From positions 77,687,751 to 77,751,750 of the forward strand of contig CM077596.1 in the NCBI GenBank assembly GCA_039654915.1: a stretch of DNA of 64,000 nt. The letters are read 5' to 3'. This stretch comes from Aquilaria yunnanensis. Taxonomy: Eukaryota > Streptophyta > Magnoliopsida > Malvales > Thymelaeaceae. This document shows positions 56,363-64,000 of the stretch, piece by piece (within the stretch, counting starts at the first letter, position 1; each line of letters opens with the position of its first letter). Position numbers and translations under genes: made by a program. A model generated the notes under the pieces. That model saw nothing but the letters and a program-made list of their open reading frames with translations, ran no database searches and was not told where the DNA came from.

Positions 56363-57440
56363 GAATATAACGATGGTTGTTTCAAATTAATGGATTTTCG
56401 ATGATCTCAGAGTGAAGGTGAACAGGGGTTATAAAGGAAGTTACAGGGAAATTCATAGAATGATCGGAATCAGTTTTCTTGTTGGAAAAGGATCCGTTGA
56501 AATTCTTGGCCCTGTTTTGAATAGCTACCTGAAGCCTAGATGAGTTAGAATTACCGAATCCAGTCGGAGTGGAACTTAGGAGTAGTTTCTATGAAATTAA
56601 CAAGTTCTTTTGTATTCTTTTATTTCTAGATAGATAATTTATATTTCGCCCCGTATGACCGTATCAACACTCTTAAAACCTACATTTACCCTGAATTAAG
56701 AATGGGATAAGACATCACAACTCCTAAACGTTTTTATTATTTAGCAGTTAAGCCCGTAATATTCTAAAATGGTGGCAAAACTTCTAAAACTTTTAATACT
56801 TGCTTCTGTTAGTCCTATATGATGCTTATGGTGCCCGTGTGTTGCAGCAGTTCAATCCGTGTGATAAATTTATCAAAAAATTTTAAATATGAAGAGAGAA
56901 ACAATATGAAAAAGTTAATAATATAAGATAAATAGTCCAATTTCAATTACAAAAAGTGGCGACTAAAATGATCTTCAGGCTAAGAGAGAAAATGTAAAGA
57001 CGACTAGAATGATCTTTAGGCTAAGAGAGAAAATGTAAAGAATTTTGAAATTAAAAACCTAACCATCAACTTAATAAAGAAAAATAAAGAAATAAAAACA
57101 TTAGCTAAAATGAATCAATTCAAACCATACAAAAAAGTAGCAAACTCATATTGACTAAAGTTTTGTTAAAAAAAAAACAAAAATAAAAAACCAATAAAAA
57201 AAAGTCTAAACGAAGTCACTATAGTTGATTAAAAAAGTTAAAAAAAAAACAAACTATGGTTGCAAAGATTGTTCTTTAGAAGACAATAAATAAAATAAAT
57301 AAATTTTAATTGATTATCATAAATTTATTAATGATAAATATTTAATTAATTATTATTAAAATTTATTACAAAAAAATATCTAATAAGATTTACGGCTTAT
57401 TAAACTTCTCTATTTGTTCTCTTGGTCTCTAGTTTTAAAC
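56363..57440. other. Upstream region of the acidic-protein gene and AT-rich DNA
   Basis: 56363-56600 is likely promoter. The rest is AT-rich, with a 50-60-bp direct duplication near 56950-57045 ('actaaaatgatctt(c/t)aggct'). Confidence 0.45.
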
Positions 57441-58850
57441 TAGAACCATTCCAAAAATAGGGAAATTATAATTATTAAAATTTAATTTTAGAAAACAACA
57501 ACAAAGAACATCAATAAAAAAAAAATTAGGATTAAGACAAAAAAAAAAAAAAGGAAACACTTCAGGTATTAAGGATTTAACAATTGACTTAATAAAGATA
57601 AAAAATGAATTAAATAAAAAAAATAAATAAATTATGATCACCAATGACTTACTTGAAATGATAGTGCATAAAATAACAACAACAAAAAAAGGCTTGGGGA
57701 CTAGGAGAGTAAATAGAAAATCTAGTTAAATAATTATAAAATCTAGAGACCAAAATTTAACACGGACGTAACTTAAAGCCAAAAATGGAAAGATTTAAAA
57801 GTTAGGGATTAGAACTGCATTTTTTTTGGCTTTTTTCAAATGTGATTTACTCAAAATCTAATTTTTAATATTGATGAAAAATTTACTTTCAATTTTAACA
57901 ATTATAGATCAAATTACTTTATTAAAATATAGAATTTGAAGTAAATAATTGATGCTATAAAACTTAATCATCAATAATGATAAAAAATGACCGAAATAAA
58001 AAAATATTTTTAATATATTAATCAATTAACAGTCTAATCATTAACTTAACAAAGATTAAAAAAAAAAAGAAAGTAAAAAAAATTGACTAATGTCGAATCA
58101 GGTAGAATCAGATCAAAAGTAGGCAAATTATAATGATTAAAGTTTCATTTTAGAAAATAACAATAAATAAAATAAATTATAAAATGTTAGGATGAAGACA
58201 AAAAAAAGGAAAAATTTTAGGTTTTAAGGATTTAACAATTAACTTAATAAACATAAAAATTTAATTAAAAAATAAACAAATTATGGTCACCGATGTCTCA
58301 CTCTGGAATATAGTACATAAAACAACAACAATAAAAAACTTGGGGACCAAGAGAGCAAATAGAAGATCTAGTTAAATACTCACTCTATCCTATAATAATT
58401 GAAACGTTTATCTGGGCATATAGATTAAATTATATGCAGTTTATGTGGTTTTTTTAAAATTTTACTCATGAAACTAAAATTAAAAAAATTTATTTTTGAG
58501 TTTTGTGTAGTGAAAGGTTAGATAATGATTAAAAAAGAAAATAGTTTTTTTTGGGTTTTGAGCGGTGAGAGTTTAAATGAAGATTAAAAAAAATTTTATT
58601 TATTGAATTTTGTGTAGTAAGTTTAAATGAGAGTAGTAAGATAAATTAGAAGTTAAAAACTTTCTAAAAAGGAAAATGTTTCATTCTTTTTAGGATAGCC
58701 CAAAAAGAAATAAATTTCATTTTTTTGAGACAGAGAGAGTAGCTATTAAGGTTGGGACCCAAATGTAATACGAACATAACTCGTAGCCTAAAATGGAAAA
58801 TTAAAAAGGTAGGGATTGAAACCGAGTTTTTAATCAAAACAAAATGTGAG
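57440..58850 (+). repeat. Imperfect tandem duplication of ~400 bp
   Basis: 57440-57830 and 58130-58850 share 'aaattataat(t/g)attaaa', 'aaggatttaacaatt', 'acttggggac(c/t)a(a/g)gagag' and 'ggaaaattaaaaaggtaggg'-type blocks. The second copy is longer because a MITE (58379-58739) is inserted in it. Non-coding. Confidence 0.75.
58379..58739. mobile_element. Stowaway-type MITE
   Basis: TIRs begin ctcactctatcc on the left and, read inward from the right, ctctctctgtctc. It has a TA target duplication (58377-58378 and 58740-58741). 361 bp, non-coding. The uninterrupted sister copy of the duplication (57440-57830) shows the empty site. Confidence 0.8.
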
Positions 58851-58949
58851 GTAGATTGAAATCTAAAAGATTACAATACAAGCCCTTAGAAAGTAGAGCG
58901 TCTTGCGAAAATAGGATTAAACTTAAAAAAGGAGCACATCGCATTCCCC

Positions 58950-58964
58950 GGGGGGGGGGGGGGG
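58950..58964 (+). repeat. G homopolymer of 15
   Basis: It directly follows four C bases, giving a short ccccgggg palindrome. Such runs are prone to length errors in replication and assembly. Confidence 0.85.
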
Positions 58965-59499
58965 ATGAACTGTTCATCTATAGTAAATGAATGGTGAAAT
59001 GCATTCTTCTTTTAGAATATAGTATAATATGATATAAGACTTGTTCTAGTTAACAAAAGTGAATAAATTAAATAGAGTATGACCCTCTAATGAAACGAGA
59101 AAAAATTAGACGTACAGAAAGTTTCAGAAGTTTTGCCTAAAGTTTAAACGATAAGGCCTGAAGTTGGGGGACTATCAGCTCATCTTTCAGGACTTCTGGC
59201 AGCATTTCCTGGTTAAGTATATGGAAGTTTGAGATTCCAATATTAAAGGCACATGAGAGGATTATGTGGCTCCATCATTAGCGAGAAAACTGTAACTTGA
59301 AGTTGATTTCCGAGAATGGAGATAGCAGGTCATGTCATGTACTTATGGTTTGACGGGTAAACTCATTAAGCAAAACAGAACTTGAGGAGTTTCATGAAAA
59401 CAAATGGAAACAAGTCGAATTTATTATAACACAATATTACAACACTTATCTTTCACCGAAGAGTACAACAGAGCCGCAAGCATACCAACGCTTGGTCTT
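58965..59499. other. Intergenic, downstream of the BAG6-type pseudogene
   Basis: No gene seen. Presumably old 3' UTR of the pseudogene. Confidence 0.45.
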
Positions 59500-62400
59500 T
59501 CACATTGCAGCATTTCTGGTCCTCTGCCTTGCCTGAACATAAACCCAAGTGTTGCGCCAAGGAGCGAATGCTGCCCTCCTCTTCCCTGGTTTCCCGAGCC
59601 TACTTCTCCTAGATTTGGATAGCTTTCTCTCCAAGTCTTTCATCCTTCCTGTCAGATTCAATATAACATCTAACTACCCTTTTCCTGCTTCCATTAGCTT
59701 TTCCATCATCTCCCTTAACCTCTTGTTCTCTTCAATCAACCTCTTGTTGTCACTAGAGATCTCCAAGTTGCCAACAGAGGTCTGCTCCTCATCAGCCAAA
59801 TCATGTTCAGCTTCATGGCGCTTTGATTCATCTTGCTGCTCTTCCTTGCCTCCTTGCTTCTCCTCATCTACAACTTCTTTTACCTCTGTTGCATCACTTC
59901 CATCTTCTGACTCTGACAATGGCGGATAATCAGTAGGAGCAATTTCGACTCTACCATCACCTATTTGCACTTATTTGCCTTCAAGAGCTGAAGATAAATC
60001 TTCCTGCTGACACTCCACTAAAAGCCCATCCTCAGAGGCCTTCTCAGATACGGAGTTATTAGGAAGTTTTGTTTCCACCTGCACCTTCACAGGGCACTCT
60101 GCCTTCGGATCATCCAGTTCACCTTCAATCACTACTCTCGCAGCAGCATCCGTCACAGTTGTTCTGCCTTTTCCTACTTCGCTGGAACGGTCTCATCTCT
60201 TTCATGCATCTCACTATTTTCAGGTCCTTGAACAACAGGCTCTTCATCATGGTCCCCAGCAAACAGCTCTTCGACTAACTTGATTTCTTCTTCTTTCTGA
60301 GGCATAAAATTCAGAACGTCACCCTGCACTTCTTCAATTGCGAGAACCACATCTTCCCTTTTTCCTTTTGCTGTAACATTTTCTGCACAACCAATAGGAG
60401 ATTCATCATCTAACAGTCCAGTGGGAAGCTGTTTCAGCAGCTTATCTTCTTCATCCTCAACAGGCAGAGTAGAGTTGTCCAGTGGCTCTGAGGATTGATC
60501 TTCATTCTCTTCTTCATTATGGCATACAGGCACTGAAGCATCAATTAAGCCATTGAGCAGTTCTTTTCCTTGCCCATCTGAATCAAAATTCGTGTGGCTT
60601 AGTACCTTGGTCTCCTCATAAGGGAAGGTACTGCCATCTCCTGCATCACTTGTGGCCAGTTCTTGATTGTTAGCTCTTTCTACTAATACTAGCGCAGGTG
60701 TTGCTTCCATCATTTGGCACCTTTTATCCTTTTGATTTTCTTCTGAGCCGGCTTTGCTTGGCACCTATCATTTGCCACTGGCTCATAGAAAGTTTGATTG
60801 GACAGATTCTTGTCACTCCTGGATGGTAAATTCGTGACAGAGGAAAGTTCTTCCTCATCTTCACCATTCCCATGATTCCTTACCAAGCCACTCTCAGCTC
60901 CTGCCAGCTCCCCGCTCTGGAACTCCTGCATGCTAACCTCTATGCCCTGATCACCAGCTAGTTTAGAAGGATGTGGTGCTTCAACCAAATTCGGCTGCCT
61001 GTTATATATTGAATCAAGTTTCTCCTACAGGGTTACAAGCTTCAATGCCAATGATTTTTTGATGTCTCTAAGATCCGGATTCAAGGCCTAATAACCGAAG
61101 ACATTCAAATGTCTGACAAGGTTCGGTAAACACTTTCTAGAAACAGAGTAATCTAAAAGCTGTTCCCACTGCATTTGAAGCTACATAAAGTTGCTAATTC
61201 CAAGGTTGATGATAAACCAAATCAGAGGACCCGAAAAAGATAAATTACACAAGAGCAATTACTAAGTGTAATATAAAATTTTTGCAGTCTAATAATAAAT
61301 AGTTGATGTCTTTCACATACCTGAATTGTATTTAATTTTAACAGCAGGTTCATTATCATTTCTCCAATAATCACTTTCTGTCTTTCATCTCTCCCAAGAT
61401 CAGGCGAAGACTCGAGAGCTTGAATACGACTGCCAACTTCCGTCACTTGCACTCGTACGTTAGCCATTTGTTTTTTTTTCTTAAGAGGTTCCCATCTCCT
61501 CACCTCGTATCCAAGGTAGGCTGATTGGATTAATGTTGCTGCTTCAACATCTGACAACGTTCTTGACATAGGCTTGCACTCGCAAGAGGCAGTCTTGGCA
61601 TTCTCAGAATCTGTCCTTACTTCCACAAATTCCTCAGACCTGACACCATTTTGTTGATATTTTTTGTTCTCTCCTATTCTCTGTTTATTACTTGTACCTG
61701 TCAAATTTTCCTTTGAGGCTTCCTTCAGATCACCAACACATTTTCCAGGCCTCTCATACTCCACTCTTTTTTTCTGCAACCTTGATATGTGTAACGACCT
61801 CTTTCTCGGACTCGGAGTTCAAAGTTTGGCCAGTAATTTGAAGCCTGCGTTTCCTTCGTCACGTCTTCTTTAACAGGTGATGAAGTAGAGGCCTTTGAAC
61901 CTTCTTTTGATGTCCCTGATAATGGTGCTTTAGGAGGACTAGGAGACCTTGAGAAACCATTACCATTTTTCTTCTTAGGCAAAGGATCTATCCTCAAACA
62001 CACTGGTGGTAACTTGGATGATTTTTTCGGGGATGAAGATTACCTTTTGGCGCCATTTTCTGAAGGTCCAAGGATTGCAGTCTCATCCGAGGGCTTCCTA
62101 TCTTCACCTGTTCCTCTCTGTCTCTTTAAGGCTATCCGTTTCTAACTGCATATGCTTCACGGGAATGCATTTCTTCTTATCTTTTTGTTCCACGATCTCT
62201 TGGATGTCTTTCGGAGAAGTTTGTTCATTGCTTTGAAGATTCTTCACAATACCATCTTTTGCGCCCGAATTTAAAGGAAGTATCTTGAAATTCTTCCCAG
62301 CCACAGTCAAATTCTGAGAAGCAGCACCATCTTTCAGGTTTTCTTGATTCGCTGCCTCCCTTTGCTTCCCATAAGATGGCACCCAGATGATGGGGAAAGG

Positions 62401-63132
62401 AAAAGACCTTCTCCCTTCATTATGGTGGTCCTGCGCTCTCTCCTCACCAACACATTCCATCAAAGACCTAAGGCCATACGCATCAATTGGAAGCCATCCA
62501 TTGCTTACGTTCTGCTGCTCTGGATCAGAATGCTTGGCACTCCCATGAGATTTCGCATTCCAGTCCCTCACCTCCGATTCAGAAGGCTTCCCGTCACTCT
62601 CATTTTTCTTGTATTCTGGAGGTATAAAAACAATAAGATGCTTAAACTTCCGTGGTTGAGTTGGAACAAGCGCATCACCTCCATTTCTGCTTACATTAGC
62701 GTCTTGCTCTTCTTCAACCCCCACGTTCTTCTCATCCTTCAGGTGATAGGGGTGGTTAGGACAGTCACAACAGTGATAGCTCCTGGCACCCTCCGTGTCA
62801 TACTCATACCTAGGCCGCTCCATCGTGTAAGACGGGGGAGGAACATGGTATGGGATACCCTCAGGAAATGCAGGATAGTTCCCCCAGTGATAAAAAGCAG
62901 GAGTTGGAGCAAAGTAAGGATATGGAGGCCTAAACCCACAATACCCCGGGAAGCTACTGTGATTGCAGCAACCATGACATGGATGTCCATAGCTGCCGCT
63001 ATAAAACCACGGTTCAAACATCATGGGATGTCTGGGCCAATCAATCTTCATTTGAGGCTGTTCAAAACCCGGGAAGAACAACTGATTGCCCTCATGAAGG
63101 TTCGACTCCATATATCCGTACATCGGCGTCAT
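59500..63132 (-). pseudogene. BAG6-type chaperone regulator, broken by stops and frame changes
   Basis: Exon 1 runs 63132 to about 61321 and exon 2 from 61087 to 59500, with GT-AG borders. The N-terminus has the BAG6-like Pro/Tyr/His-rich region (PYPYFAPTPAFYHWGNYP). Then come CLRIDPLPKKKNGNGFSRSP, an IQ motif (AATLIQSAYLGYEVRRW) and a BAG domain (MIMNLLLKLNTIQ, then NPDLRDIKKSLALKLVTL), and a long acidic tail ending NKRLREMMEKLMEAGKG. Intact BAG6 proteins bind calmodulin through IQ and Hsp70 through BAG, and act in stress and cell death responses. Here there are in-frame stops at about 62041, 61026 (inside the BAG domain), 60175, 59972 and 59675, plus frame changes near 62110, 61780, 60730 and 60165. 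Several stops look like CAG or CAA turned to TAG or TAA. A low-quality assembly could mimic this, but neighbouring genes are clean. Confidence 0.85.
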
Positions 63133-64000
63133 TTTCTGCAGACCTTTATAAAGGTAATAGCCCTCGGTTGGTCTTCAAGCTCGAACCACCAGGTCCAGGC
63201 GCTCTTTATCTTTATTCTGATAAAGAAACTAAGAATCAGCAACAACAACAACAAATTTCTGCGACACGCAGGAAAACAACATTATCACTAATCTGAAGCG
63301 CAAAGAAGTTCCTTGCGCCTCATAAACTCATAGTGACAGACTTCGCTCCTAGGGTGACTACTATTTAGGCTAAATAAAAAAAAACCGAAAAATTAAATTT
63401 TTTTGAAAATTCAGTTCAGTATTTTGGTTTGGTTTCAGTTGAAATCGAATAGAGGTGATTTCAGTTTCGGTTGTATAGGTTGGTTATTTCAGTAACTGAA
63501 ATAACTGAATTAGAGTTTTGGACTTTCGCCAACATTTTCGTTCATTGTATATTATTGGGCTAATCCACCCATGCCCAACAACAGCCCTTGATCCCTTACC
63601 CCCTTACAGCCTTACCTACCCGGTTGTCCCTTTTTTGTTTGGTTTGCCATTTGCCAATCTCGTTTCCCTCCCACTCCCTGGTGACCCCTACCCTGCGCTC
63701 ACCTCAGTTTCTGATCAAATTCGACCTAGTCTGATAGTCCTCAGTTGCCGTTGTCAGCCCCAACCCCCAATCGCCATCCAGTGGCACGTTATCCTTCACG
63801 TTCTCCTTTTGCTCGGCAGCTCTACTTGATCCTGGTCCTCATGGAATTTGGTGACGTTCTCAGTCTTCTCTTTCTTGCTCTTAGCATTCTCAGGCCGTCT
63901 TATCCTTGTCAGATTTGCCTTGATTCACGGCCTTCCACGCAGACACAGCAAAAAGTTTGGCTAATTTGGCCAAATTGTAGGACATTTCGATTTTAAACTC
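63133..64000. other. Upstream of the BAG6-type pseudogene, nothing recognised
   Basis: 63133-63300 is probably old leader. 63380-63520 has a run of 'ggtttcagttgaaat'-type repeats that looks like simple-sequence drift. The open frames at 63518-63829 and 63745-63996 show no domain. Confidence 0.4.

Noticed and set aside
62344..63291. 315-codon plus-strand open frame
   Set aside because: Antisense shadow of the BAG6-type first exon.

Overview
The window is nuclear DNA from a eudicot plant, probably woody. It has intron-containing genes with GT-AG junctions, plant-specific families (HAWAIIAN SKIRT-type F-box, short PIP5K, BAG6-type chaperone regulator), AT-rich intergenic DNA and a dense layer of transposons. 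I cannot name the species.

Layout. 0.9-1.5 kb: a small inverted-repeat element. 2.0-4.4 kb (-): a four-exon coiled-coil gene. 5.6-10.5 kb (-): an eight-coding-exon phosphatidylinositol-4-phosphate 5-kinase of the short plant type. 11-12 kb: a hAT-type element and a MITE. 12.5-17.2 kb: a nest of Mutator-like elements; one 1.5-kb member with a perfect 10-bp target duplication carries a broken UDP-glycosyltransferase fragment. 17.8-34.7 kb: one very young 16.9-kb LTR retrotransposon. 35.1-37.8 kb (-): an intact HAWAIIAN SKIRT-type F-box gene and its leader. 38-53 kb: gene-poor DNA with a shared AT-rich MITE family, several long-TIR elements and minisatellites. 55.6-56.4 kb (-): an intronless gene for an acidic protein of unknown function. 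57-59 kb: a local duplication split by a Stowaway-type MITE. 59.5-63.1 kb (-): a BAG6-type gene broken by several stops and frame changes.

The LTR retrotransposon is the main discovery candidate. Its 2,506-bp LTRs have no length difference, and I found one mismatch by eye. It has a perfect 5-bp target duplication, a tRNA-Arg-type primer site and a polypurine tract, and looks like the Ty3/Gypsy Tat/Ogre group. It has lost all of pol and keeps only a shortened gag. In pol's place is a cargo cassette. Three tandem copies encode a 182-residue basic CxxC zinc-finger protein whose core resembles the cysteine-rich nucleic-acid-binding proteins of carlavirus-type plant RNA viruses; the third copy is broken. 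A complete intronless LONELY GUY (LOG) cytokinin-activating enzyme gene follows. Copies 2 and 3 and the LOG gene are each preceded by a related promoter module with a TATA box, and the module is amplified about fivefold ahead of LOG. Downstream lie about 2.6 kb of hairpin-forming minisatellite and three larger hairpin repeats. Copies 1 and 2 differ at roughly 30% of residues yet stay open, while the element inserted very recently. This suggests the cargo was carried through many transposition cycles and kept under selection.

Limits: everything is from reading the sequence. Family names rest on recognised motifs, splice sites on GT-AG plus frame continuity, and ages and viral affinity are inferences.
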